A DNA stretch of 64,000 nt from Desulfovibrio sp. An276 (GTDB lineage Bacteria; Desulfobacterota; Desulfovibrionia; Desulfovibrionales; Desulfovibrionaceae). Position 1 is the stretch's first letter; every line of letters begins with the position of its first letter. Below the pieces are notes generated by a model. It did no database searches. It was not told the origin of the DNA and saw only the letters and a program-made list of their open reading frames with translations. Of the stretch, positions 30,797 through 39,781 are shown piece after piece. A program made the translations under genes and the position numbers. The DNA lies in the NCBI RefSeq assembly GCF_002159665.1, contig NZ_NFJC01000001.1, forward strand, positions 248,001 to 312,000. Direction: 5' to 3'.

Positions 30797-31804
30797 TTAG
30801 CGCGTCTTGCCGGCCCTTTTGGCAGTGAGGCTTGCAAGTTCAAGGATGGTGTTGGCGTAGCGAGTGGATTTGTTGTAGCGCATGAGCACCCTGTGCTTGA
30901 GCGCCCTTGAGCCGTTCTTTTTCCAGCCGTGTTTGGCAAGGTAGTTGGCAAGGCTCGCAACTGCGTCTTCAGGGGTGTAGAGGTTGACAATGCCATCGCC
31001 GTTTCCGTCAGCCCCGTAGGGGGCAATGTTGCTCGGCATGAACTGGCAAAGTCCCACTGCCCCGTAGACAGAGCCAGGCAGTGTGGCAGGATCTATGCGG
31101 TTGTCCACCATATAGCGCACAAGGGCCCTGGTTTCGCGATAGGCCCACTCCGATCGCTTACGCATGGTTTGGGCAAACCAGGTTTCGTGCTCCTCGTGCC
31201 CTGGCATTCTGCCAAGCCAGTCCGCGATATCGGACTTTTCCCTGCTCTCGGCCATGCTTGCAAGCGTCTGCAGGGCATTGTCCCCCTTGGCGCCCAGATA
31301 CGCTCCAAGCCGTGTTTCCACAAAGAGCAGCGCGCAGGCTACAGAGGGCTCTACTCCGTATTTTTTCTCGGCCCGGGCAAAGGCCCCTTTATGCTTTTGT
31401 ATGAAGGCAAGGCACTTGTCCGCATTCTTTGCTGTGACAACGCCCTTGTACACATCTGCAGACGGCTTTTTCGGGGGCGTTGGGCTTGGCAAAAAGTTCT
31501 TTTTGTAGAGCTCAGTCATCTTGCGGCCCATGGGCGCAGAGCTTTTGGGCCCAAGGCTCGCAAGAAGGCTGTCTACCTCTGGCCCGGCAAGGCCGTCCGC
31601 AGCAAGCCTTTTTTGCAGATGCTGCCACTCTGGCGCAATCAGTCCATGGGAAGAAACATTGCCAATGTCTGCCCCTGACGAAAGATGTGCATCCTCCGCC
31701 TTTTGGGCAGCACAGGCCGGAAGGGTTGTGAGGCAAAGGAGCAAAAACAGAAAGGCGCCCCGTTTCAGGACACCTTCCCGGACAGCCATCGTTATGCGAT
31801 ACAT
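30797..31804 (-). CDS. mltB: Lytic murein transglycosylase B-like lipoprotein
   Basis: Cleaves the glycan strand of peptidoglycan with formation of anhydro-muramyl ends in the periplasm. The 335 residues include a signal peptide with lipobox LPAC, then the MltB/SLT fold: the catalytic Glu in CALLFVETRLGAYLG, SVYGAVGLCQFMPSNI and YGADGNGDGIVNLYTPEDA. The ATG at 31804 has AGGA upstream. A stem-loop at 31830-31855 separates it from hflC. The hflK-hflC-mltB order suggests an envelope quality-control unit. Confidence 0.92.
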   Translation of the reverse strand: MYRITMAVREGVLKRGAFLFLLLCLTTLPACAAQKAEDAHLSSGADIGNVSSHGLIAPEWQHLQKRLAADGLAGPEVDSLLASLGPKSSAPMGRKMTELYKKNFLPSPTPPKKPSADVYKGVVTAKNADKCLAFIQKHKGAFARAEKKYGVEPSVACALLFVETRLGAYLGAKGDNALQTLASMAESREKSDIADWLGRMPGHEEHETWFAQTMRKRSEWAYRETRALVRYMVDNRIDPATLPGSVYGAVGLCQFMPSNIAPYGADGNGDGIVNLYTPEDAVASLANYLAKHGWKKNGSRALKHRVLMRYNKSTRYANTILELASLTAKRAGKTR

Positions 31805-31829
31805 GTCTTGTATTCCTGCTTCAGTTCGA

Positions 31830-31855
31830 AGAGAGCCCCGCAAAGGGGGCTCTCT
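31830..31855 (-). terminator. Stem-loop between hflC and mltB
   Basis: AGAGAGCCCC pairs perfectly with GGGGCTCTCT around a 6-base loop. The T tract on the minus strand is short, so it may act as a weak terminator that lowers mltB and cobT expression. Confidence 0.5.
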
Positions 31856-31871
31856 TGCAAAAGGCGTGAAC

Positions 31872-32720
31872 CTACTTCAGATGCTTCAGCAAGGCCTCCG
31901 GCGAGGAGAGGACCATCTTGCTGTTTTCGTTGAAGGACGTCCTCATGGCTTCAAGCCAGCGCTGGAAGGCGTAGAAGTCCTTGTTCTTGTTGTAGGCGTC
32001 AGCATAGATCTGGGCAGCGCGCGCGTCCGCGTCACCGCGGATGATCTGACTGTCCCTGGCAGCGTCTGCCAGGATGATGGCCTTCTGCCTGTCCGCGTCG
32101 GAGCGGATGCGCGTGGATTCTTCCTCGCCTTCCGAGCGATACTGTTTGGCCTGGCGCTCGCGTTCCGCGCGCATGCGGTCAAAGATGGCGCGCAGGTTTT
32201 CTGCAGGAAGGTCTGTACGCTTGATGCGCACGTCCAAAACTTCCACGCCAAAGCCCTTCATGATGCCCTTCACCTTCTCCGTGACCTCGGTCATGATGGC
32301 AGCCCTCTGGGTAGAGACGACCTCGGACAATGTGTAGGCACCGACCATGGCGCGCAGCTGCGAGTAGACAACGTCGTCCAAACGGGCCTGTGCGCCCACA
32401 AGGGTTCTCATGGTACGGTAGAACTGCAGGGGATCCGTGATGCGCCAGCGGGCGTAGTTGTCCAGCACTATGGCCTTCTTGTCCACTGTGAAGGCTTCCC
32501 TTGAGCTTGCCTCGTAGTCCAGCACGCGGGCATCAAAGTAGATGACCTTCTGGATGAAGGGGAGCTTGAAGTGCAGGCCGGGCTTGTACACATCGTCCAG
32601 GGGCTCGCCAAGCTGGAGAACTATGGCCGTTTCCATCTGGTTGACTGTAAAGATGGACTGGCTGAGCAATGCCAGGGCCAGAAGGGCTATCAGGGCCAGA
32701 GAGGAGACTTTCTTGTTCAT
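31872..32720 (-). CDS. hflC: HflC, SPFH-domain protease modulator
   Basis: Inner-membrane partner of HflK; the HflKC complex encloses and regulates the FtsH protease. The 282 residues have one N-terminal anchor (LALIALLALALLSQSIFTV), the SPFH/band-7 core (QMETAIVLQLGEP, LGQ-type repeats through KRTDLPAENLRAIFDRM) and a long helical C-terminus rich in Arg, Glu and Ala. A GGGAGG precedes the ATG at 32720, directly next to the hflK stop. Confidence 0.95.
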   Translation of the reverse strand: MNKKVSSLALIALLALALLSQSIFTVNQMETAIVLQLGEPLDDVYKPGLHFKLPFIQKVIYFDARVLDYEASSREAFTVDKKAIVLDNYARWRITDPLQFYRTMRTLVGAQARLDDVVYSQLRAMVGAYTLSEVVSTQRAAIMTEVTEKVKGIMKGFGVEVLDVRIKRTDLPAENLRAIFDRMRAERERQAKQYRSEGEEESTRIRSDADRQKAIILADAARDSQIIRGDADARAAQIYADAYNKNKDFYAFQRWLEAMRTSFNENSKMVLSSPEALLKHLK

Positions 32721-33950
32721 TTATCTTCCCTCCCCGGCCTTCGGGGCCTTGGCCCCAAGGGTTGGCAGCGGCAGATAGGGGAGAGCGCGCTCTCCTGCCT
32801 GGCCGTCCAGCACAACCTTCTCCTCGGCCTTCTTCAAAATGTCTTCCATGGTTTCGTAGTAGAGGCGCTGTCCCGTGACCTCGGGTGCCTTTTCGTACTC
32901 TACGCGCAGGGCGTTGAAGCGGCTTGCGGCACCTTCGGCATTCTGCACGCGGGTTGCGGCATAGGCTTCGGCAGCGTTGCGTATGGCAGATGCCTCGCCT
33001 CGTGCCTCAGGCAGGATGGCGTTGCGGTAGGCTTCGGCCTCGTTGATGATGCGGCTCTTGTCTTCGCGGGCAGAGGCCACGTCCTTGAAGGCCTCGATGA
33101 CTTCCTGCGGCGGATGCACGTCCTGCAGCTGTACGGCAAGGATCTGGATGCCAGCGCCGTAGCGGTCGAGAATGGTCTGCAGAAGCTGGGTTGCGTCGCT
33201 CTGAATCTGCAGCTTGCCGTCCGTGATGGCCGAATCGATGAGGTTGTTGCCTATGACCTCGCGCATGGCAGCCTCGGCTGCGTTGTGCACAAGGGAGGTA
33301 GGATCTGCCACGTTGAAGAGGTACTGCACAGCGTCCTTGATCTTGTACTGCACAGAGAACTGCACGTTCACCACATTCTCGTCGCCTGTCAGCATGGAAG
33401 CTTCCTGGGGCATGGTGCGCACTCTGCCCTGCTGGAAGGTAGCCGACTGGCCGCCCACGTTGCGGTAGCCTATTTCGCTTCTCAAAACCTGGGTGACCTT
33501 GGGCGTGTAGACAGTTTCAATGGGAGCAGGCAGGGCATAGTGGGGGCCAGGGCCTGTGCTGCGGTTGTATTTTCCAAAGCGCAGGACAACGCCTTCCTCG
33601 TCCGGCTCGACAATATAGATGCCGGACAAGAGCCAGACGGCAAGCAGTATGCCCAAAAGCATCCACAGTCCCTTGCCTGTGGCAAAGCCGGGCTTTGGCA
33701 CCTTGAAGGCGACCACGCGCGGCCCGCGGCCACGGCCTCCGCCGTTGTCGCCGCCACCATTGTTGCCGCCGTTGTTGCCACCATTGCCGCCGCCAAAGAA
33801 ATCGCGGCGTTCCCTGTCGTCCGTGTTGTCGGGTCTGGGCTCCTCGGGCTCTGGGTCACGCGGCGGAGGGGTAAACCCCTTCTGCTTGGCCCTTTTTTCC
33901 TGCAGTTTGTCCCAGTCCCAGTTTTTCAGTACCTGAGCGGTTGAACTCAT
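32721..33950 (-). CDS. hflK: HflK, SPFH-domain protease modulator
   Basis: A 409-residue partner of HflC. A glycine/asparagine-rich, positively charged cytoplasmic N-terminus (FFGGGNGGNNGGNNGGG) precedes a single transmembrane helix near residues 95-115 (LLGILLAVWLLSGIYIVEP). The band-7 domain follows (DEEGVVLRFGKYNR, VQDVHPPQEVIEAF), then an Ala/Glu/Arg coiled region. The ATG at 33950 has AAGGAGG upstream; the longer open frame is non-coding in character and is rejected. First gene of hflK-hflC-mltB-cobT-ABC ATPase. Confidence 0.95.
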   Translation of the reverse strand: MSSTAQVLKNWDWDKLQEKRAKQKGFTPPPRDPEPEEPRPDNTDDRERRDFFGGGNGGNNGGNNGGGDNGGGRGRGPRVVAFKVPKPGFATGKGLWMLLGILLAVWLLSGIYIVEPDEEGVVLRFGKYNRSTGPGPHYALPAPIETVYTPKVTQVLRSEIGYRNVGGQSATFQQGRVRTMPQEASMLTGDENVVNVQFSVQYKIKDAVQYLFNVADPTSLVHNAAEAAMREVIGNNLIDSAITDGKLQIQSDATQLLQTILDRYGAGIQILAVQLQDVHPPQEVIEAFKDVASAREDKSRIINEAEAYRNAILPEARGEASAIRNAAEAYAATRVQNAEGAASRFNALRVEYEKAPEVTGQRLYYETMEDILKKAEEKVVLDGQAGERALPYLPLPTLGAKAPKAGEGR

Positions 33951-34264
33951 GCGCCCTCCTTGGGCAGCGTCGGGAGTATCCCGGTATGCATGGTTGTATT
34001 TTGTTCTCAATGTTTGAGCCAGATTGTCCTGTATGTGCGCGAAAAAGACATCCTGATCCCAAATCCTTTGCCTTGCTTTCGTATTCGCCGGCAACAGGGA
34101 AGGCCAGGCCTTTCTTGCGCTTGCCAGAAGCCTTGATAGTATGGCAGAGGACGATAGAAAATGCAATTTGCCTAAGTTTTTTGATTCACAACCCTTTTCG
34201 GGCTCAGGACGCCTTTGGGATACCATTGCGTGCATGGGGCCCGACCAAGAGGAGAGCGCGCAGC
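33951..34264. other. Intergenic region between hflK and xthA
   Basis: About 310 bases between divergent genes, AT-richer than its neighbours. It must hold both promoters, but no clear -35/-10 pair or operator could be assigned by eye. No gene is supported. Confidence 0.4.
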
Positions 34265-35071
34265 ATGCAAGTCAGACTCGTTTCCTGGAACGTTAATGGC
34301 CTGAGGGCCGTGTCCGCCAAGCCGGACTGGTCCTGGTTCAACAGGGACACTGCCCACATCATAGGCCTGCAGGAAACCAAGGCCACAAAGGAGCAGCTTG
34401 CTCCGGAAATTGCCAGTCCCAAAGGCTGGCACAGCTACTTTGCCTCAAGCACTGTGAAGAAGGGCTATTCGGGTGTGGCAGTCTTCAGCCAGATTGATCC
34501 CATAAGCGTCCGCCATGAGCTTCCGGACGAAAAATGGCAGGGCGAGGGACGCATCCTTCATCTGGAATACGAGAAGTTCCATTTCATCAACGGCTATTTT
34601 CCCAATGGTGGAGCCGAAATCCTGGACGAAAACGGCAAGCATCAAGGGCTTTTCAAGCGCCTCGACTACAAGATGGGCTTTTTCGAGGCCTTCCTTTCCT
34701 ATGCCGAGGATTTGCGCAAGAAAAAGCCCGTGGTGGTTTGCGGCGATTTCAACATAGCCCACAGGGAAATCGATCTTGCAAGGCCCAAGCAAAACGTGCT
34801 GAACACTGGCTTCCTTCCTCTTGAGCGCGCCTTTTTGGACCGTTTTGTGGAACTTGGCTGGATCGACACCTTCCGCCACGTGCACGGGGACGAAAAGGAC
34901 GCCTATTCCTGGTGGTCCTACAAGTCCAGGGCCAGGGAGAAGAACATCGGCTGGCGCATAGACTACTTCTTCGTGACAAGCGATCTGAAAGACAACATAG
35001 CCGATGCCTGGATCGAAAGCGGCCAGTTTGGCTCGGATCACTGTCCCGTGGGCCTTGCCCTGGAATTCTGA
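34265..35071 (+). CDS. xthA: Exodeoxyribonuclease III / AP endonuclease
   Basis: Base-excision-repair enzyme that incises at abasic sites and trims 3' ends. The 268 residues carry the whole exonuclease III signature: SWNVNGLRA, IGLQETKA (metal-binding Glu), VVVCGDFNIAHREIDLA, SYKSRAREKNIGWRIDYFF and the terminal GSDHCPVGLALEF (catalytic His). The ATG at 34265 was chosen for the canonical MQVRLVSWN start with AGGAG upstream. The longer upstream frame is rejected. It ends in a terminator at 35100-35129. Confidence 0.96.
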   Translation: MQVRLVSWNVNGLRAVSAKPDWSWFNRDTAHIIGLQETKATKEQLAPEIASPKGWHSYFASSTVKKGYSGVAVFSQIDPISVRHELPDEKWQGEGRILHLEYEKFHFINGYFPNGGAEILDENGKHQGLFKRLDYKMGFFEAFLSYAEDLRKKKPVVVCGDFNIAHREIDLARPKQNVLNTGFLPLERAFLDRFVELGWIDTFRHVHGDEKDAYSWWSYKSRAREKNIGWRIDYFFVTSDLKDNIADAWIESGQFGSDHCPVGLALEF

Positions 35072-35099
35072 TTACCCTGAACCCAAGCTCAATGTACAA

Positions 35100-35140
35100 G
35101 GGGACACCGGAAAGCATCCCGGTGTCCCCCCTTCAATTTG
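35100..35140. terminator. Bidirectional terminator between xthA and the TPR gene
   Basis: GGGGACACCGG pairs with CCGGTGTCCCC (35100-35110 with 35119-35129). CCTTCAATTT follows on the plus strand. It lies between convergent genes. Confidence 0.75.
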
Positions 35141-35159
35141 CTTAAGTGCCTCAAAAAAA

Positions 35160-35789
35160 CTAGGCGAGCTTTTCTGCCAGTTCCTGCCTGTAGCCCTCGG
35201 GCACGTCAAAGCCAAGCTCTGCTGCCTTTTCCATGGCTTCCTTTGCCTCGGGGTAGCGCCCCTGTTCGAAAAGGGCCAGGGAGAGGTTCTGCCAGGCAGG
35301 AGCAAAGTTCGGCTCGTCCGCGATGAGCGCACGGCTCGACTTCTCGCTCTGCTCGTAGTTGCCCTGCATGAAGTAGGCAATGGCCTCGTCGTTGCGCGCC
35401 TGCACAAACTTGGGCTCCCACTTGAGTGCCTTGGCAAGGTGCTTCAATGCCTTGTCTGGCTCGCGGCGCTGCAGATGCACAAAGGCAATGTTGCTCTCGG
35501 CAATGGCAAACTTGGGACGGAAGGTGGTAGCTTCCGTGTTGTAGTTGAGGCAGCCTTCAAGGTCGCCCCTCTGCAGGCAGATGCCGCCGAGCTGCACCAT
35601 GGCCTCGGCCATGTGCGGAGATTCTCGCAAGGCATCGCGGAAAGCGCCCTCTGCGCCCACAAAGTCGCGCTTGCTCAAAAGGGCAAGGCCAAGGTTGTAG
35701 TGGTGTGCGGCGCAGGCACCATCGGATTTGGCAATGGCGTCCTGAAGGTCTGCGATATATTCGTTGATGTCGTCGTACTTGTCTTTCAT
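35160..35789 (-). CDS. Tetratricopeptide repeat protein
   Basis: A 209-residue cytoplasmic protein (no signal peptide) with four to five tetratricopeptide repeats between residues 28 and 195. Examples are AHHYNLGLALLSKRDFVGAE, IAESNIAFVHLQRREPDKAL and PAWQNLSLALFEQGRYPEAK. Such proteins are scaffolds for protein-protein contacts; no partner is evident. It follows a 141-residue conserved gene and a YkgJ-type gene in the same orientation, probably as one operon. Confidence 0.9.
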   Translation of the reverse strand: MKDKYDDINEYIADLQDAIAKSDGACAAHHYNLGLALLSKRDFVGAEGAFRDALRESPHMAEAMVQLGGICLQRGDLEGCLNYNTEATTFRPKFAIAESNIAFVHLQRREPDKALKHLAKALKWEPKFVQARNDEAIAYFMQGNYEQSEKSSRALIADEPNFAPAWQNLSLALFEQGRYPEAKEAMEKAAELGFDVPEGYRQELAEKLA

Positions 35790-35845
35790 GGAAAAACCTT
35801 GGGCGGGGAGCTCAAATCCCCTTATTTACTGGTTTATGGGGATGC

Positions 35846-36271
35846 CTACTTCGGCATGGTCTCAAGATGGGGTTTCACGTGGCCTTCGCGGCGAAGAAGA
35901 TCCGCGTACCACAGGCAAAAATCAAAGGTGCCGCGCATGGTCTCGTCGCGATTGACAATGCCCAAGGCTGCCTGCAAAGCACCTCTGCCATACTCGTTGC
36001 TGTAGGACTCGCTCTTGCTCACAAGCTGCAAAAACTCGCGCACAAGCTGCTGTGTTGTCCTCTTGGTCGCATCCTGACGTATGTCCAGGGGATCGTTCGG
36101 CTTCTGGAAGGGGTCCCAGTTCTCGTAGCCTATGCGGTCCACAAAGCGCCTGCCGCGAGGACTCATCCTCTCGTACATCTCGCGCTTGCTGGCCTCCTGC
36201 TCCTCGTTCAGCTCCTGCGGGGTGCCGTCGCGGTACATGAAGGCGTGTATTTCGGAAAGAAAGCTCGGCAT
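35846..36271 (-). CDS. Conserved protein of unknown function
   Basis: A 141-residue, charged, mostly helical soluble protein without a signal peptide or recognised motif. N-terminal MPSFLSEIHAFMYRDGTPQE and central ENWDPFQKPNDPLDIR are the distinctive stretches. It lies between a TPR gene and a YkgJ-type cysteine-cluster gene (spacing about 57 and 12 bases), so the three are probably co-transcribed. I do not recognise the family. Confidence 0.72.
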   Translation of the reverse strand: MPSFLSEIHAFMYRDGTPQELNEEQEASKREMYERMSPRGRRFVDRIGYENWDPFQKPNDPLDIRQDATKRTTQQLVREFLQLVSKSESYSNEYGRGALQAALGIVNRDETMRGTFDFCLWYADLLRREGHVKPHLETMPK

Positions 36272-36282
36272 GGGATGCTCCT

Positions 36283-36954
36283 CTAGTCACGTTCCCGCTT
36301 GGCTGGTCCAATGCCCAGGAAGGTGTCGTCAAAGGAAGTGAGCAGGGCCATGGAAACGGGCATGAGTACTTCGTGCAATTTGTCGAAACGGCTGTGCACG
36401 GCCTTTTCGATGGCAATGCTCATATCGTTCAGGGCAGCCTGTATGCTGTCCAGCTTCAGGGTCGGATACTGTCCGCCCTGGTTGAAGCCGGCAAGCCCGC
36501 ACACGTGCCCCTGGCCAGCAATGCTTGTGGGAACACCGTAGGCCCTGCAGGTGATGGGCCTTGCCTCATAGAGGAGGCACTTGTTGTTTTCGTCAAGCAA
36601 TGGACAGGGCATGCGCATTTCCGCAGCCTCGTGCAGGATATTCTCCGCATCCCTGCTCTGCTTGTATTCGCTGAAGAGGTTCTTCTTGACCTTTGCAAGC
36701 TGACGATCGATTTTGCTTGCCCTTTCCAGAAGGGCAGAGCGCTCGGGACCGTAGTCGAACTTCTGCCTGAAGGCCCTGTTGATATACATGGCCTCGACCA
36801 GGGACACATCGAAAAGCGCATGGCAGCAGTCGCTGCAGCCCACATGGCAGGCCATGCAGTCCGGGTGCTTCTGGCCAACCGTGGCAAAGGCCTGGTCCAC
36901 CAGGGCGCGCAGCTTTTCGTACTGGGTAAATATGGGGGTGAGATCTGGCACCAT
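36283..36954 (-). CDS. YkgJ-family cysteine cluster protein
   Basis: A 223-residue protein of the YkgJ/FliB-like cysteine-cluster family, thought to bind zinc or an Fe-S cluster. An N-terminal CMACHVGCSDCC cluster lies near residues 34-45. A second group is MPCPLLDENNKCLLYEARP followed by TCRAYGVPTS. The ATG at 36954 was chosen with AAGGAG upstream; a TTG at 36975 is an alternative. First gene of the YkgJ-hypothetical-TPR run. The substrate is unknown. Confidence 0.87.
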   Translation of the reverse strand: MVPDLTPIFTQYEKLRALVDQAFATVGQKHPDCMACHVGCSDCCHALFDVSLVEAMYINRAFRQKFDYGPERSALLERASKIDRQLAKVKKNLFSEYKQSRDAENILHEAAEMRMPCPLLDENNKCLLYEARPITCRAYGVPTSIAGQGHVCGLAGFNQGGQYPTLKLDSIQAALNDMSIAIEKAVHSRFDKLHEVLMPVSMALLTSFDDTFLGIGPAKRERD

Positions 36955-37025
36955 GGCCTGGGCTTCTCCTTGCAAGATGATTTGGGAGGCTTTGTCCTGG
37001 CCCTTGCCTTCCTGAGACAGGCCAG

Positions 37026-37063
37026 AAAAAAAGCCGCCATTAGACTATAAGTCTTTTGGCGGC
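37026..37063 (-). terminator. Terminator after the ferredoxin gene
   Basis: On the minus strand GCCGCC...GGCGGC with an inner AGACT/AGTCT stem is followed by seven T. It lies about 30 bases after the ferredoxin stop. Confidence 0.85.
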
Positions 37064-37090
37064 ATAGTCAAAAGGGCTTGCGCCCAATAA

Positions 37091-37279
37091 TTACATTTCT
37101 TTGACTTCGATGGCGTCGGAAGAGCAAACTTCCACACAGGACTCGCAGCCGAGGCATTCTTCGGAGTTGACAGGCTCGGACTTGCCGTCCTTCAGCTCGT
37201 AGACTTCAACGGGGCAAACGTCCACGCACTCGCCGCAGCCCACGCACTTCTCGGTGTCAACAGTAACTTCGTAAGACAT
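37091..37279 (-). CDS. 2[4Fe-4S] ferredoxin
   Basis: Low-potential electron carrier of 62 residues with two [4Fe-4S] motifs: CVGCGECVDVCP and CLGCESCVEVCS. The second cluster lacks the usual terminal proline. The protein is strongly acidic, as expected. The ATG at 37279 has GGGAGGAC upstream. It is a single-gene unit with its own terminator (37026-37063). The redox partner cannot be assigned from the neighbours. Confidence 0.95.
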   Translation of the reverse strand: MSYEVTVDTEKCVGCGECVDVCPVEVYELKDGKSEPVNSEECLGCESCVEVCSSDAIEVKEM

Positions 37280-37524
37280 GATGTCCTCCCAAACTTGGTC
37301 GATGACCTGAATTGATTTTTGACGGAAATCTCGTCCGTCTTTCGCAGTATTGACAAAGGCCCCTCTCCTGTCAAGTGAGAACCTTTCCGTTTTTGTGCGG
37401 TAATTGGCTGAATAGACTTGCCTTTTTGACAAGGGCCCGTGTTACTGCCAAATTCGTTGTTCCACGCATTGCCCCTTGCAAGGCCACTTTTGCCGTAGGG
37501 TTGCAGGGCAGGAAAAAATGCCCG

Positions 37525-38862
37525 CTACTGAATTTGCAGCCGCGCGTAATAGCCCCTGCCCTGGCGCTCTATGAAGAGCAAAACGCTGTTCGAAAGCCTT
37601 TCCTCACGGAATATGGCAGCAAGTGTTTCAAGACTGTCCGCCTCGTAGCCGCTCACCCCTCGCAGGACATCGCCCTTGCGCAAAAAGCGTGCAGGTCCCT
37701 GTTCCTCGACCCTGTCAATCACAAGGCGCCCACGGCTTTTCTTGACCACAAGACCCCAGCGCCTTTCGAGCACGTCAAGTGCCATCTTGTCCGTAAAGAT
37801 CTCTGGCGTCAGTGTTATCCTTCGTATCCTGTCCGGTTCGTGCAGCCCCGCAACCTCAAGCGTCAGGGCTGTGCCCTCGAGCTGATTGCGCAAAAGGAAG
37901 AGGTAGTCGCGCCTGCTCTTGATGTCCGTGCCGTTGACGGACAAAAGCACATCCCCTGGCTCTATGCCTGCCCTGGCAGCAGGAGTATTTTTGTACACCC
38001 CGCTCACCACAATGCCGCGCATAGAGGCAAGTCCGAATTCCATGGCAAGGCGCTGGTCTATGTCATCCGCCTGCAACCCGAGCCACAGAGGCGATGCCGC
38101 CCTGCCCTCCAGAATGCGCTGCATGACCTGGCGGGCCTTGTTGATGGGTATGGCAAAGCCGAGCCCCCAGCCCTTGCCGTAGATGGCAGTATTGATACCA
38201 ATGAGGCTGCCGTCGAGATTGATGAGGGGGCCTCCGGAATTGCCCGGATTGATGGCTGCGTCCGTCTGTATGAGGTCTGTGAACACCCCGCCTTCCGAGC
38301 GTATGGTGCGCCCGAGAGCAGAGACCACACCCGTAGTCACTGTATGGGAAAAGCCATACGGGTTGCCTATGGCTATGACTGTCTCGCCGGGATTTACGTC
38401 CGCGCTGTCCCCCATGGGAAGGGAGGGCAGATTTTTCGCACCTTCAAGCTCGAGCACAGCGAGATCGAAGTCCGGGTCGGCACCACGCAGTTTGGCCGTA
38501 AACTCGCGCCCGTCCTTCAGACGCACCTGTATGTCCGTGCCGGACTGGACCACATGGGAGTTTGTGAGCACCAGGGCCTTCTTGCCGTCCACGATGACAC
38601 CGGAACCAAGGCTTGCCCGCTTGCGCTGCCTTGGCTGCATGCCGAAATCCCCGAAAAACTGCTCAAGGGGAGACAACGGCCTTCCCTGCACGCTCGTGCT
38701 TGTGATGTTCACGACTGCAGGTGAAGCCATATTGACCACCTTCACCACAGGCGTGTTGCGCACCTCGGAAAGGGCCAGGACACTCCCTGGCTCAAGAAGG
38801 AAACAGGAAAGAAGTGCAAGGGCTGCCATACACAGGCGGCCCGACACAGCATGTCTTGTCAT
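37525..38862 (-). CDS. HtrA/DegP-type periplasmic serine protease
   Basis: Periplasmic quality-control protease of 445 residues: signal peptide (LCMAALALLSCFLLEPGSVLA), trypsin-like domain with the triad in LVLTNSHVV (His), FDLAVLEL (Asp) and GNSGGPL (Ser), and two PDZ domains (about 245-335 and 365-445), the second weak. The early QRKRASLGSGVIVDGK stretch is typical of the family. The ATG at 38862 has AGAGG upstream. It follows a DMT-type transporter by about 14 bases, last in a run that includes ddl. Confidence 0.95.
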   Translation of the reverse strand: MTRHAVSGRLCMAALALLSCFLLEPGSVLALSEVRNTPVVKVVNMASPAVVNITSTSVQGRPLSPLEQFFGDFGMQPRQRKRASLGSGVIVDGKKALVLTNSHVVQSGTDIQVRLKDGREFTAKLRGADPDFDLAVLELEGAKNLPSLPMGDSADVNPGETVIAIGNPYGFSHTVTTGVVSALGRTIRSEGGVFTDLIQTDAAINPGNSGGPLINLDGSLIGINTAIYGKGWGLGFAIPINKARQVMQRILEGRAASPLWLGLQADDIDQRLAMEFGLASMRGIVVSGVYKNTPAARAGIEPGDVLLSVNGTDIKSRRDYLFLLRNQLEGTALTLEVAGLHEPDRIRRITLTPEIFTDKMALDVLERRWGLVVKKSRGRLVIDRVEEQGPARFLRKGDVLRGVSGYEADSLETLAAIFREERLSNSVLLFIERQGRGYYARLQIQ

Positions 38863-38875
38863 GATAGCCTCTAAA

Positions 38876-39781
38876 CTATCCCCTGCGCCCAAGGCGGCCA
38901 AGGACATTGCCCCTTGTCTCGGACAGGACAAGACCTGCCAGGGTGAGGGCCATGCCCGTGGCGGAAAGCAGGGTTATGCGCTCGGAAAGCAGGAAAAAGG
39001 CGCCTACCACAGTGACAACGGGAGTAAGATATATGTAGGCAGTGGCGCGGACCGCGCCCAGCACACGCAACCCGTAGTTCCAGGTCACAAAGCACACGGA
39101 CGAGGCCAGAACGCCAAGGAAGAGGAAGTTTGCCCAGACAGCGGCGCTGCCAAGATCCGGAAGGTGCACCTCGCCCTGCAGGGGCAGTGCCAGGCCTGCC
39201 GTGACAAGGCCCCAGAAAAGGATGCGCCGCGTGGCCTCAAGCAGGGGATAGTTCCTTGAAAAGATGCGGCGCGTGAAGATGGAGTAGAAGGCCCAGCTTG
39301 CCGCTGCCCCTACTGCCAGCAAATCCCCTGCCGGGTTCAGGTTGAGGTAGGCTGCGCCATTGAAGGAAATGCAGGCTATGCCTGTAATGGCCACAAGAAA
39401 GCCGGTGAAGAAGTTTCCGTGCAAAGCCTCTTTCAGAAAAAAATGCGCAGCAAGGCCTGTCAGAAAGGGTGCCGTGCAGATAATGAGGCTGACGTTCGAG
39501 GCATAGGTCAGGGTGAGGGCCGTGTTTTCGAAGCAGAAATAGACCGTGATCCCGCTTGCACCTGCGCCAAGAAAGAGCAGCTCTTCCTTCCATCCGCGCC
39601 CGTGACGAAAGATCTTCGGCTTCATGCAGTACATGACCGCAAGGGCCAGCACAAAGCGGAAGAAGAGCACCTCAAGGGGCGTTGAGCCGTGGTTCATGAG
39701 CACCTTGGTGGAAATGAAGGTCAGGCCCCAGACCACTGTGGTGCCAAAAGCGCACAAATGCGCGCAAAGATGGCTTCCCAC
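38876..39781 (-). CDS. EamA/DMT-superfamily transporter
   Basis: Integral membrane protein of 301 residues with about ten transmembrane helices in two EamA repeats (TVVWGLTFISTKVLM near the start, SWAFYSIFTRRIF in the middle). Family members export amino acids or other metabolites; the substrate is not predictable. The GTG start at 39781 directly abuts the ddl stop, indicating translational coupling. Confidence 0.9.
   Translation of the reverse strand: MGSHLCAHLCAFGTTVVWGLTFISTKVLMNHGSTPLEVLFFRFVLALAVMYCMKPKIFRHGRGWKEELLFLGAGASGITVYFCFENTALTLTYASNVSLIICTAPFLTGLAAHFFLKEALHGNFFTGFLVAITGIACISFNGAAYLNLNPAGDLLAVGAAASWAFYSIFTRRIFSRNYPLLEATRRILFWGLVTAGLALPLQGEVHLPDLGSAAVWANFLFLGVLASSVCFVTWNYGLRVLGAVRATAYIYLTPVVTVVGAFFLLSERITLLSATGMALTLAGLVLSETRGNVLGRLGRRG

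Noticed and set aside
30755-30800. Cobalamin riboswitch ahead of cobT
   Set aside because: Only about 40 bases separate cobT from mltB, and no B12-box-like sequence is present.
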